From: CATOSD01 sp965203135
GTDB taxonomy: Bacteria; Chloroflexota; Dehalococcoidia; Lucifugimonadales; CATOSD01
Assembly: GCA_965203135.1 (NCBI GenBank)
Contig: CBDBBO010000002.1
Coordinates: forward strand, 124,001-188,000
Length of the DNA: 64,000 nucleotides
Direction of reading: 5' to 3'
Both the position numbers and the translations under genes were made by a program. Positions 8,349 through 16,641 of this stretch are shown here, piece after piece (within the stretch, counting starts at the first letter, position 1; every line of letters begins with the position of its first letter). The notes under the pieces were generated by a model that saw nothing but the letters and a program-made list of their open reading frames with translations, was not told the DNA's origin and made no database searches.

Positions 8349-9341
8349 CTACACGCCCTCTACGGCCCCTGAGGAGAGGTATCGCACCGCCAGCGGAGTC
8401 AGGCGGCCGTCCACCGTCACGTACTCGCCCGTTTCCATGCTGTCCAGCGAGAACGGCACGTACCTGCCCCACGAGCGGTCCTGGTAGAGTTGCTCCTCGC
8501 CGTACTCCGCCGGGCCGCCGCAGGGCCAGCCGTAGGTGTAGTACATGACGCCATCCGCCGGCTGGAGGATTTCGGAGCTGACGCTGCCGTCGCGAGTCTC
8601 GGAGCCGGGCCGCTTGGTGTGGCCGTGGGCGCAGATGCTCCAGCCCGTCTCCTCCAGCGTCGCGTGGTCGCGGAAGCAGTGCGCGAGGTAGGCGGGGTCG
8701 ATGGACCCGGCGCCCTCCGCCATCAGCGTCGTGATGCGGTCGTAGCGCACCACGGTCGAGTCGCCGGCCTCCGGGGTGTGGGCGATACGCGACATCTCCG
8801 GCGAAATCCAGTGGTTCGAGCGGCCAATCCAGCCGTCGGTGGTGCGCGTCTCTACGTTGAGCGACCGGGTGCTCACCTCGGCAAGGGCTACCTCGCCGCC
8901 GGAGTCGGCGAGCAGGAAGTTGCCGTGAATCGCCCTGGGATAGGACTCCAGCAGACCGATCGCGTCCTCCACCGACGCGGCCTCGCTCAGCAGCAGGTCG
9001 CCGAAGCGGTAGTAGGGCACGCCCACCGCCCGCGTGCTGTCCGGCTCGAACTGGGGGTCGGGGCGTGCCGCCGACCAGGTGTACGCGAAACCCTTTTCGT
9101 TGAGCCCGCGGGTGTGCATGTGGTTGAAGTCGGCCACCGCGCCCGCGTCCTGGGACACTATCTGCGTGCCGACGTACCGGTGGCCGTCCGGCGGCTCTTC
9201 GACCACCAGCCGCGTCCGTGTGGTGAACGGGTCGTCGCTGGTGCTACCGATGAGCGCGTGTCCGTCGGCGCTGCAAGTCCCAGTCGCCCCCGCGGTGGTG
9301 CAGTTGTCGGGCCATGGCGAATAGAGTCTGCGTGCTGGCAT
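8349..9341 (-). CDS. C45-like N-terminal-nucleophile amide hydrolase/acyltransferase
   Basis: A 330-aa protein resembling the C45 (isopenicillin-N acyltransferase-like) Ntn hydrolases. The likely nucleophile is Cys14 in NCTTAGATGTCSADG. The GLNEKGFAYTWSA and IHGNFLLADSGGEVALAEVS segments match the internal substrate-pocket strands of that clan. Here the candidate Cys is only 13 residues from the start, so little or no propeptide need be removed. ATG 9341 follows GGGGGA. It belongs to the amide/guanidine hydrolase run. The C69 dipeptidase clan is an alternative, so the subfamily call is moderate. Confidence 0.7.
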   Translation of the reverse strand: MPARRLYSPWPDNCTTAGATGTCSADGHALIGSTSDDPFTTRTRLVVEEPPDGHRYVGTQIVSQDAGAVADFNHMHTRGLNEKGFAYTWSAARPDPQFEPDSTRAVGVPYYRFGDLLLSEAASVEDAIGLLESYPRAIHGNFLLADSGGEVALAEVSTRSLNVETRTTDGWIGRSNHWISPEMSRIAHTPEAGDSTVVRYDRITTLMAEGAGSIDPAYLAHCFRDHATLEETGWSICAHGHTKRPGSETRDGSVSSEILQPADGVMYYTYGWPCGGPAEYGEEQLYQDRSWGRYVPFSLDSMETGEYVTVDGRLTPLAVRYLSSGAVEGV

Positions 9342-9384
9342 GGCAGTCCCCCTTAGGTTAGAAAGTGCGCCTATCATAGCACTT

Positions 9385-10338
9385 CTAGCGTCTCACAACG
9401 GAGAGCAGCGCCTGCTCCAACTCGTCCTGTGTGGCGAAGCCCTCGAACTTGGCGGCCACCAGGCCGTCGGCGTCGACCACGAACGTCCACGGCTCGCTGG
9501 GAAGTCCCCACTCGGTAACGGCGGGGGCGATCCTGGCGTTGGACAGGTCGCCCTGTATCTCGTGAGGGTTGTCGTACACCTCGACGTGGATGAAATTCAC
9601 GCTGCCCGCGAACTGGTTCTTCGTCTGCTTCACCACGTCCAGTTGAGGTCCGCAGGTGGCCGTGGTGCAGTACGCGGGTGTGGAGAATGCCACCACCAGC
9701 GGCTTGCCGGACCCGACAGCCTCGGCGATGGTCATCCGGTACAGGTCGACGTCGGGCTGTGGGTCGGTCGTCAGTTCGTCCGTGTTCGACGTGTCCGTCA
9801 GGGTCTTGCTCTGCGTGAGCGGCGCGGGCGCTCCGAGGGCAGGAGTGAGGCTTCTCTCGCGGACGAGTACGCGCGCGGAGGCGGACGAGACCGCTCCGTC
9901 CTGCCCATCGACCCTAACGCCAAGGCCCCAGTTCCCGGCTCTGTCGAAGTCGAGCCGGACTGTGTACGCGCCGCGTCCGGTGTCGCCCCACTCGCGGTAT
10001 GTCGCGGCGACGGTCTCGATGGGCCCCTCCTGGCCCGTGGGAGTGAGGTAGAAGGTCTGGACGCGAACGCCGTCGGGTTGGCGCACGGGGCCGGAGCCGC
10101 TCGCGACCAGGGCGAATACGACACGGTTGGGGCCGACACTGAGGTCGGTGGAGGCCAGGAGCAGGCGCAGTTCGGCGGTTGCCTGGGAGGTCTCCGGCGG
10201 GGCCGGAGTTGGGGCGGCGGGCGTGGAGGGCGTCCCGTTGGTGCCGCAGGCGGCGAGGAGGGCGAGCAGGGCGAGCAGCGCCGGAAGGACACTCCAGATG
10301 CGAGGGATTGTGCGGCGGGCAGTGGTTGCGGCGATCAT
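9385..10338 (-). CDS. Lipoprotein with C-terminal thioredoxin-like domain
   Basis: A 317-aa predicted lipoprotein: signal residues 11-30, lipobox Cys31 (LLAAC), then a Pro/Thr-rich linker. Residues ~55-160 look like a beta-sandwich. Residues ~195-317 look like a thioredoxin/redoxin fold (KPLVVAFSTPAYC, VNFIHVEVYDN, EPWTFVVDADGLV). The active-site position reads CTTATC (Cys224, Cys229), so the two cysteines are four residues apart instead of the usual CxxC. It is likely anchored outside the membrane. The spacing may indicate copper-binding or peroxiredoxin-like rather than disulfide-exchange chemistry, which is inference. Confidence 0.75.
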   Translation of the reverse strand: MIAATTARRTIPRIWSVLPALLALLALLAACGTNGTPSTPAAPTPAPPETSQATAELRLLLASTDLSVGPNRVVFALVASGSGPVRQPDGVRVQTFYLTPTGQEGPIETVAATYREWGDTGRGAYTVRLDFDRAGNWGLGVRVDGQDGAVSSASARVLVRERSLTPALGAPAPLTQSKTLTDTSNTDELTTDPQPDVDLYRMTIAEAVGSGKPLVVAFSTPAYCTTATCGPQLDVVKQTKNQFAGSVNFIHVEVYDNPHEIQGDLSNARIAPAVTEWGLPSEPWTFVVDADGLVAAKFEGFATQDELEQALLSVVRR

Positions 10339-10362
10339 GTTCGCGTGCGTGCGGTCGGCGCG

Positions 10363-11121
10363 CTAATCTTGTTCGAGGCGCGCACGGCCTTCAGTGCGGT
10401 TGTAGGCGCCGCGGGCCGAGCGCCAGCGAACCAGCAGGGCGTCCCGGAGCATCTGGAAGGAGTCGACGGCCGGCCTCACTTTGCTCTCCGCCTGATAGCG
10501 CCAGTCTATGGGAAGTTCGTGCACTCGATAGCCCCGCTTGAGGGCGAGGTGGAGTATCTCGACGTCGAAGCCAAAGCCAGCGATACGCTGGAGGCGGAAG
10601 AGGTCTTCGGCCGCGGCGGCCCGGAAGCACTTGAAGCCGCACTGGGTGTCCTGTATGCCGCGGATGGCGATGGCCTTGACGATCCAGTTGAAGACGCGGC
10701 CCATGACGTGGCGCAGCGCCGGCTCGTCGAACCGGCGGGCGCCCTCGGCCTCGCGGGAGCCGATGACGAGGTCGTAGCCGTCGTAGATGCGGCGAATGAA
10801 GTCGTCGAGGTGAGCGATGGGCATGGCGAGGTCGGCGTCGCACATGAAGCGCAGGCGCCCGGTGGCAGCGAGCATGCCATGGCGGACGGCCCAGCCCTTG
10901 CCGGCGTGGGATATGGACTCGGCGCGGACGCGCGGCTCGCCGCGCGCCCAGGACTCGACGAGGCCGAGTGTGCCGTCGGAGGTGCGGTCGTCCACCACTA
11001 CCAGTATCTCCCACGGGAACGGCTTGGCGGACAGGTGGGCGGCCACGGCGTCGAGGGTGGCGAGGATGCGCGTGGCCTCGTTGTACGCGGGGACGATGAC
11101 AGAGAGGTGGGGGTCGGTCAC
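10363..11121 (-). CDS. Family 2 glycosyltransferase, dolichyl-phosphate glucosyltransferase-like
   Basis: A 252-aa GT-A glycosyltransferase. LSVIVPAYNE at the N-terminus, DDRTSDGT, and the metal-binding DAD at 95-97 (CDADLAMP) are diagnostic of GT2. The downstream GIQDTQCGFKCFR segment is typical of dolichyl-phosphate beta-glucosyltransferase/polyprenyl-phosphate sugar synthases. No C-terminal membrane pair is present, so it is probably peripheral to the membrane. The start is GTG 11121, after GGAGCG. It probably loads a sugar onto a polyprenyl phosphate for envelope glycans. It sits 33 bp downstream of lysC. Confidence 0.85.
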   Translation of the reverse strand: MTDPHLSVIVPAYNEATRILATLDAVAAHLSAKPFPWEILVVVDDRTSDGTLGLVESWARGEPRVRAESISHAGKGWAVRHGMLAATGRLRFMCDADLAMPIAHLDDFIRRIYDGYDLVIGSREAEGARRFDEPALRHVMGRVFNWIVKAIAIRGIQDTQCGFKCFRAAAAEDLFRLQRIAGFGFDVEILHLALKRGYRVHELPIDWRYQAESKVRPAVDSFQMLRDALLVRWRSARGAYNRTEGRARLEQD

Positions 11122-11154
11122 AGGGCGCTCCGTCCGCGTCGGTGCGGGGGCGAC

Positions 11155-12396
11155 CTACGCGACCTGCCCGGGGCTGTCGAGCTGGAACGAGGTGTGCAGC
11201 GCGCGGGCGGCCAGGGCTACCTCGGACTCGTCGACGATGCAGGTTATGCGAATCTCTGACGTGGTGATCATGTCGATGTTGATCCCGTTGTCGGCCAGGG
11301 TGCGGAACATGGTGGAGGCGTAACCGGGAGCGTCCTGCATACCGGTGCCGACGATGCTGAGCTTGGCGAGATGGTCTGCGCTGGCGACCTCGCCGTTGCC
11401 GAGCTGGCGAGCCACTTGGCGGGTCACATCGAGGGCGCGGGGCAGGTCGGTGCGCTTGACGGTGAAGGTCATGTCGGTGGTGCCTTCGACGCTGGCGTTC
11501 TGCACGATGACGTCCACGCTGATGTCGGCCTCGCTGAGCGGCTCGAACAGGCCGGCGGCGATGCCGGGCCTGTCGACCACGCCTCGGACGGTGATCTTGG
11601 CGACGTTGGTGTCGACGGCGATGCCCCTGATGCGGTTTCTGATCTCGCCGACGGTTGTGTTCATGTCCGCTCCTTCGTGAATGAGAGTGCCGGGGGCGTC
11701 GGAGAAGCTGGAGGCGACCAGTATGGGGACCTTGTAGAACATGCCCATCTCGATGGATCGAGCGTTCATCTTGGCGCCGTAGCTGGCGAGCTCCAGCATC
11801 TCTTCGTAGTGGACCTCGTCCAGCTTGCGCGCCTCTGGGACGAGCCTGGGGTCCGCGGTGTAGATGCCCTCGACGTCGGTGTAGACCTCGCAGCGGTCCG
11901 CCTCGAGGCTCGCGGCCAGAGCGACGGCGGTGGTGTCGGAGCCGCCGCGTCCGAGGGTTGTGATGTCCAGGTCCTCGGTGATGCCCTGGAAGCCGGCGAC
12001 GATGACGATGCGGCCTCGGTCCAGCTCCCGGGCCACGCGCTCGGGCTGCATGAGCGCGATGCGGGCGCGGCCGTGGCTGGTGTCGGTCCTGATGCCGGCC
12101 TGGCCGCCGCTGAGGCTGATGGCCTCGTAGCCGAGAGCGCGCAGGGCCATGGCGATGAGGGTGCAGGAGACGAGCTCGCCGGTGGAAAGCAGGAGATCGA
12201 GCTCCCGCGGCTCGGGGCGGCCGGAGACCTGGCCGGCCAGGTCGATGAGCTCGTCGGTGGTGTCGCCCATGGCCGAGACCACGCTGACGACGCTGTCGCC
12301 TGCGTCGTGCGCGCGACCGATGCGCTCGGCCACGCTTCTAATCTTGTCGGCGTCGGCGAGCGAGCTTCCGCCGTACTTCTGGACTACAAGTGACAA
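11155..12396 (-). CDS. lysC: Aspartate kinase
   Basis: A 413-aa aspartate kinase, which phosphorylates aspartate in the first step of lysine, threonine and methionine synthesis. KYGGSSLAD at the start, GRGGSDTTAVALA and VYTDVEGIYTADPR are catalytic-domain signatures. Residues ~265-400 form two ACT domains for feedback control by lysine and/or threonine. Translation starts at TTG 12396, placed by AGGAG seven bases upstream. thrB of the same pathway lies about 4.2 kb upstream on the same strand. The genes between look unrelated and AT-richer, suggesting the pathway genes were once closer. Confidence 0.95.
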   Translation of the reverse strand: MSLVVQKYGGSSLADADKIRSVAERIGRAHDAGDSVVSVVSAMGDTTDELIDLAGQVSGRPEPRELDLLLSTGELVSCTLIAMALRALGYEAISLSGGQAGIRTDTSHGRARIALMQPERVARELDRGRIVIVAGFQGITEDLDITTLGRGGSDTTAVALAASLEADRCEVYTDVEGIYTADPRLVPEARKLDEVHYEEMLELASYGAKMNARSIEMGMFYKVPILVASSFSDAPGTLIHEGADMNTTVGEIRNRIRGIAVDTNVAKITVRGVVDRPGIAAGLFEPLSEADISVDVIVQNASVEGTTDMTFTVKRTDLPRALDVTRQVARQLGNGEVASADHLAKLSIVGTGMQDAPGYASTMFRTLADNGINIDMITTSEIRITCIVDESEVALAARALHTSFQLDSPGQVA

Positions 12397-12418
12397 GTTG
12401 TGCTCCTAGTAATGTGAT

Positions 12419-12476
12419 GCCCTGAATCGTTAGGCACAAGTCATGCTATAGCAATTCGCGGTGGCGTTGCGATAGG
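12419..12476. repeat. Imperfect flanking repeat, lysC side of the SNF2 gene
   Basis: The stretch starts CCTGAATC, continues to AGGCAC and ends with GCAATTCGCGGTGGCGTTGC. A similar arrangement (CCTGAATC, AGGCAC, GCAATCCGCTGTGG) lies at 15782-15844, on the other side of the SNF2 and 186-aa genes. The match is imperfect with different spacing, so it is only a candidate boundary of an inserted segment. Confidence 0.3.
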
Positions 12477-12490
12477 CTCACAACTGGCCT

Positions 12491-15112
12491 TCAATGTCCA
12501 AAGTGCAGTCCGCTGACACTTGCCATCGCGTCTAATTCTACGCCGTCAATCAACCTGAGTCGCTTGCCTTGGGCGAAGTCTATGGCGTCTCGGGAGAATC
12601 TGCCTGTAGTGACGAGGAACCCCTGAGTGATGTCTTGCTCGGAGACTGCTACTCCGTACAGTTCCCGCACTGCGGACACTCCTACTGTGCCTCTGTACCG
12701 CTTGCACTGCACCACCACGCGCCCACTTGTGGCGTTGTGGTATCCATCCAAGTCTATGCCCCCATCTCCTGTTTGTTTTGTGAGGGATAGGGTACATCCC
12801 AGCTTTGCAAAAATACGGCGTATGGCTTCCTCGAACTCCCTGGCCGACATGTCCAAGGCCGTTTCCGAGAACACCTTGGGGGACGGGTGTCTGGCCGCAG
12901 AAGCGGTGAAAGTTTCGACGCTTTCCGTGTTGGGCGCTGGAGCGTCAGGGACATCTAGCCCGAACAGTCCAAACAGATCCTCATCAGACAATGCTTTCAA
13001 ATCATCGTCATCCGCAGCAAGATTCTTGCCAAACACCTCGCGGAACAAGGCACGCTTCTGTTGCAGCAAGTTGTGGATACGCTCTTCTATCGTGTCCACC
13101 GTGTACATAGAGTGAATGAACACCGGCTTCCTTTGGCCTATTCGATACACTCTCGCCGATGCTTGGTCTTCCACGGCAGGGTTCCACCAGTGGTCGAAGT
13201 GGAAGACGTGGTTGGCTCGGGTCAGAGTAAGTCCGAGTCCGCCCGCCCTTATGGACATAAGCATCGCCCAGTTGAGTTCGTTTTCTTCAAAGGCGCGAAC
13301 AACCGCATCGCGTTGGCGGGACGACAAGGTGCCGTCATAGGTAAGCGGTCTGAACTGTGTGAGTTCGGATTCAAGTGACTTCAAAGTCTTGACCGGATAT
13401 TGGGAAAAGACCAACGCCTTATCGTTGTCTGCGACCAAGCCTTCAAGTTCGTCTTTCAGGAATTCCAACTTGCTGCTTTGCCCGGATTCGACGTCGTAGT
13501 TGCATATCTGCTTTAGCCGATTGATCAGGGCGAAGACATGTATGCGCGTCGCCCTGGTGCCATTACGTCGCAAGTTGTTCCGCAGATCAGTTTTACCTGC
13601 GGCTTCCATCTCATCGTACTTCTGTCTCTGCTTGGAGCGCAAATCAAGCCAATGGTCTTGGTGAGTGAGCGATGGCAAGTCGAGCTTCACTTCTTCAATG
13701 GTGCGCCTCAGCCAGAAGGGAGCTATCATTCGCTTCACACTTCCGAGTGTGTATGAGGTGTTTGCACTGCTCGCAAAGAGTCCAGGCTTGAGGATTTGGA
13801 ACAATGCGACGGTGTCGTCCTCGGAGTTCTCAAGGGGAGTGCCCGTGAGGGCCCAACGGTACTTGGGCGCAAACAGTTTCACTACGCGATGCACCTTACT
13901 GGAAGGGTTCTTGATCTTTTGCGCCTCGTCGAGCACGAACAGGTCGAATCTGCCCGGGCCTAGTTCATTTACGACCCACTCCGCGTCGTTGCGTAGCGTC
14001 TCGTAAGAGACTATGTAGATTTCGGTGTGGGATCTCCACGCATCTTCTCTCACTGTCCTATGGGATGGCAGCTTGAGGGGTCTCAACTCTGGTGCCCAGG
14101 ACAAGACTTCTCTCTCCCACACGTTGATCATGCTGGCGGGACAGACGACCAGGGCGCGTTGAAGATCTCCACTTCTGAACAGGACTCGCATGGCAACAAT
14201 CGCCTGAACAGTCTTGCCCAATCCCATCTGGTCGGCCAGAAGGGCGTCATTGTGCTCAGTGAGCCATTTCACTCCGGCAATCTGGTAGTTGTAAGGTCTG
14301 TTGCCGTTGGGAAACACGATGGGCTGTAGTTCGAATGGCAGAATTGGAGGCTGGAGGATGTAGCGCAATTGCTCGAATACATCCACCACTTGGACCTCCG
14401 TCTGAGTCCTTCTTGGCGTAAGCCTATCTCGGTTCTCAAGGCACGTACCGCATTGAGAGCGGACAAGGCCGTGAGGGCACGTGGTAACCCAGTCGCTGAG
14501 TGTAGTCTGCGTCGGGCCGCTCACGCGGTACGCTTTGCCCAACACCTGTGTATGGGACAACGGCCTGAGGGGCGATACTATCTCCGGCGGCTCGAGGAGA
14601 TTGGCGAAAGGCTGCACTGCGTAGAGGACATCCATTACTTCAGGCTCTTCGAGGAATAGCCCGGTGTCCAAGAGATAACCGCAAATCTCGCCGGAAAGCA
14701 ATGTCAGCCCTTCGTCAAGAGCCCCATTGACGATGGAGGCATTGGGCAAAGAGTGTCCGTCACCGAGAGGTTGACAAGTCGACACAGCTTCGCCTAGGAG
14801 CAGCCGTATGCCAATGGCCTCGGCATTCACAATGAGGTTAGCCGAAAGCTTGGGCGGCACTTCCAGCGGCGGAATGAGGGTCGTATCGGGCGACTCAATC
14901 AGGTCGAAAGACAACCGGAGAGCGTCCCGAGCCTCGATTCGGTAGCCTTCTATCTCCACTGCAGCCGGGGATGCAATCAGACTCAGCCTGCTGAAGTCCA
15001 GCGGCCTGGCTAATTCGGGAGTTGCAATGGAACTGAAGTCGCAGACTCCGGGCGTCTCGATGGGATTGGCTCTTTTCACCAGACCAAGTCGTATGGAGGC
15101 GATTGGACTCAT
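12491..15112 (-). CDS. SNF2-family helicase fused to an Mrr-type restriction endonuclease domain
   Basis: An 873-aa protein in three parts. Residues 1-~250 match nothing I know but hold a possible zinc knuckle (CPHG at 212, CGTC at 221-224). Residues ~270-715 are a SNF2/Swi2 ATPase: ADQMGLGKT with Lys300, DEAQ at 394-397, ALTGTPLEN, and motif VI RVYRIGQRKP. Residues ~750-865 are an Mrr-like nuclease of the PD-(D/E)XK fold, with GDGGIDLDG and VVQCKRY giving the D...QxK site. It probably translocates on DNA and cuts foreign or modified DNA. It is co-directional with the 186-aa gene, whose stop is 24 bp upstream. The segment is AT-richer than lysC and thrB on either side, suggesting transfer. 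Domain calls are firm; the defence role is inference. Confidence 0.9.
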   Translation of the reverse strand: MSPIASIRLGLVKRANPIETPGVCDFSSIATPELARPLDFSRLSLIASPAAVEIEGYRIEARDALRLSFDLIESPDTTLIPPLEVPPKLSANLIVNAEAIGIRLLLGEAVSTCQPLGDGHSLPNASIVNGALDEGLTLLSGEICGYLLDTGLFLEEPEVMDVLYAVQPFANLLEPPEIVSPLRPLSHTQVLGKAYRVSGPTQTTLSDWVTTCPHGLVRSQCGTCLENRDRLTPRRTQTEVQVVDVFEQLRYILQPPILPFELQPIVFPNGNRPYNYQIAGVKWLTEHNDALLADQMGLGKTVQAIVAMRVLFRSGDLQRALVVCPASMINVWEREVLSWAPELRPLKLPSHRTVREDAWRSHTEIYIVSYETLRNDAEWVVNELGPGRFDLFVLDEAQKIKNPSSKVHRVVKLFAPKYRWALTGTPLENSEDDTVALFQILKPGLFASSANTSYTLGSVKRMIAPFWLRRTIEEVKLDLPSLTHQDHWLDLRSKQRQKYDEMEAAGKTDLRNNLRRNGTRATRIHVFALINRLKQICNYDVESGQSSKLEFLKDELEGLVADNDKALVFSQYPVKTLKSLESELTQFRPLTYDGTLSSRQRDAVVRAFEENELNWAMLMSIRAGGLGLTLTRANHVFHFDHWWNPAVEDQASARVYRIGQRKPVFIHSMYTVDTIEERIHNLLQQKRALFREVFGKNLAADDDDLKALSDEDLFGLFGLDVPDAPAPNTESVETFTASAARHPSPKVFSETALDMSAREFEEAIRRIFAKLGCTLSLTKQTGDGGIDLDGYHNATSGRVVVQCKRYRGTVGVSAVRELYGVAVSEQDITQGFLVTTGRFSRDAIDFAQGKRLRLIDGVELDAMASVSGLHFGH

Positions 15113-15136
15113 TCGTAGAACCTGTCGGATGTACTG

Positions 15137-15697
15137 CTACCTGAACCTGCTGTCTCTTGCCATCAGGACTTTGAAGGCGATGGAGATGCGTTCGAAGGGT
15201 TCCAGCAGGTTCATGCGGTCAAAAGTCTCCTCGAATTTATCGCGAACCAACTCGTAGTCATCCTCATGATCGCGATGGCACCTGGCGGTTATGGACTGGT
15301 ATCCCGGTATGGTGCTTTCAAGGCGACGCCGCTCCGCCGCGTCCCCATCTGCCGAGAAGGCGTCGCCGTGTTTCTCTAGGTGGATGACGGGTAATCTTAC
15401 GTGCTCCCTCAATTCCAAGAGCATGGAGGTATCGACAATTACCACATAACAGTCCTGGCCCGTGCTCAATGAGTCCGCCAGAGGCGCACCTATGAGTTCA
15501 CTGAACAAGTACGGTTCCAGTGTGTTCCCGTAGAGGGCCTTCTGGGAAGCGGTGGGACGTATTGGGAGCGTACATTGGAACTCCTGCGGCACGCCGCGGT
15601 GATCCAAGACCAACATTCCACCCATGTAGCCTTCATTGTCCTCCGTTCGATGGACGGCGAAGTATGCTATGAAGGAACTGTCTTGTGGTTCAGTCAT
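15137..15697 (-). CDS. Unknown 186-aa protein paired with the SNF2-Mrr gene
   Basis: A 186-aa soluble protein with no signal peptide or membrane segment. The N-terminal half looks like beta strands (FIAYFAVHRTEDNEGYMGG, MLVLDHRGVPQEFQ). The middle has YVVIVDTSMLLELREH and the C-terminus is helical and charged. I do not recognise a family. It ends 24 bp before the SNF2-Mrr start on the same strand and shares its lower GC content, so the two are probably one operon and may act together, for instance as a specificity or sensor subunit. GGAG lies ten bases before ATG 15697. Confidence 0.7.
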   Translation of the reverse strand: MTEPQDSSFIAYFAVHRTEDNEGYMGGMLVLDHRGVPQEFQCTLPIRPTASQKALYGNTLEPYLFSELIGAPLADSLSTGQDCYVVIVDTSMLLELREHVRLPVIHLEKHGDAFSADGDAAERRRLESTIPGYQSITARCHRDHEDDYELVRDKFEETFDRMNLLEPFERISIAFKVLMARDSRFR

Positions 15698-15781
15698 TTT
15701 CTTGCAACTCCCGCGTAGAGCAAAGGCTAGTTCCCTATACTACCATAGGTGTTGCAGCCCTCTTCTTAGGAGCGCATAGAG

Positions 15782-15844
15782 GGCCTGAATCATCCTGATC
15801 GATCAGGCACTTGTGGTGGCAATCCGCTGTGGTTGCCCTACTCG
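15782..15844. repeat. Imperfect flanking repeat with a 14-bp palindrome
   Basis: Partner of the stretch at 12419-12476, within the 176-bp gap upstream of the 186-aa gene. It contains the perfect palindrome CCTGATCGATCAGG (15794-15807), which the other copy lacks. The palindrome could be an operator for the operon to its left or a hairpin at the end of the membrane-protein gene to its right. Confidence 0.3.
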
Positions 15845-15873
15845 AAATTGTGCAATGAAGAAGAGTGACCGTT

Positions 15874-16635
15874 CTATAATCGTCGATGCATTCTGCCCAA
15901 AGAATCTTGTAGTTCTATGCAAGCGAATCCAAGTTGACCTAGACAGCGAAACCGATTCGCTTCTCTGCGGATGTTAATGGGATACCAGCAGGGCTGAATC
16001 GACTGTTCAATTTTCTCGATAGCCTCTGACAGTTCCAGGAGTTGTTCATACACATCAAGGTTGTTTTCCAAGCGCCTGCGGACATCACGTACAAGATCCC
16101 TAGTCCCAGAGATTGTTGCCATGTAATCTTCTACAGGAATGGGATTCGTGGAATTGATGTCCGCGGCGCACACCTCCTTCGCCCGCCGAAACACTTTGCA
16201 TAGTACCGGGGTAATAGAAGTTTCCCAGTTCAGATCCTCACTGTCGATTTCTTCGTCGACAATCACCTGTTGAGGCAAGATGGAACCCAACCATCTTCCA
16301 AGATCCAATGCCGACCATGAAATTTGCTCAGCAGCGTCAGACAAAAGCTGTCGGGACATTCGTTCAGTTATCTTGCTGCGTCTACCTAGCCGCGTAAGCG
16401 AGGTGCCTTCTATGAGCCAGATTGCAAGAGTCAATGCAAGGAATACGCCAAAAGTTGAGGCAAGCATCGCTTGGGTAAAGGGGAACAGACGAGGCACCAT
16501 GTAGCCCACCACCGCAGAGCCTATGGCGATGACAAAGCAAACAATAGCCCATAAACGCCACTTCTGGCTCAAACTGCGACCTCCCCCGTTTGCCGCTAAC
16601 CAAACTGATATGGATTCGTAGAGAGGAATCCACAT
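15874..16635 (-). CDS. Predicted membrane protein with two N-terminal TM helices, unknown function
   Basis: A 253-aa protein whose first ~90 residues hold two hydrophobic helices (around WAIVCFVIAIGSAVVGYMV and LASTFGVFLALTLAIWLIE). The remaining ~160 residues form a charged, helical cytoplasmic domain. No family is recognised. Its ATG lies 7 bp after the thrB stop on the same strand, yet its base composition matches the SNF2-Mrr segment rather than thrB. It may be a third member of that module, riding on the thrB transcript, or an independent insertion. Membrane-anchored effectors are common in defence systems, but nothing here proves that role. Confidence 0.65.
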   Translation of the reverse strand: MWIPLYESISVWLAANGGGRSLSQKWRLWAIVCFVIAIGSAVVGYMVPRLFPFTQAMLASTFGVFLALTLAIWLIEGTSLTRLGRRSKITERMSRQLLSDAAEQISWSALDLGRWLGSILPQQVIVDEEIDSEDLNWETSITPVLCKVFRRAKEVCAADINSTNPIPVEDYMATISGTRDLVRDVRRRLENNLDVYEQLLELSEAIEKIEQSIQPCWYPINIRREANRFRCLGQLGFACIELQDSLGRMHRRL

Positions 16636-16641
16636 CGCGCC

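Noticed and set aside
9340..11259. 639-codon plus-strand open frame
   Set aside because: Runs opposite to the lipoprotein, glycosyltransferase and lysC end, all of which have clear family motifs; its product has only Gly/Ala/Arg bias.
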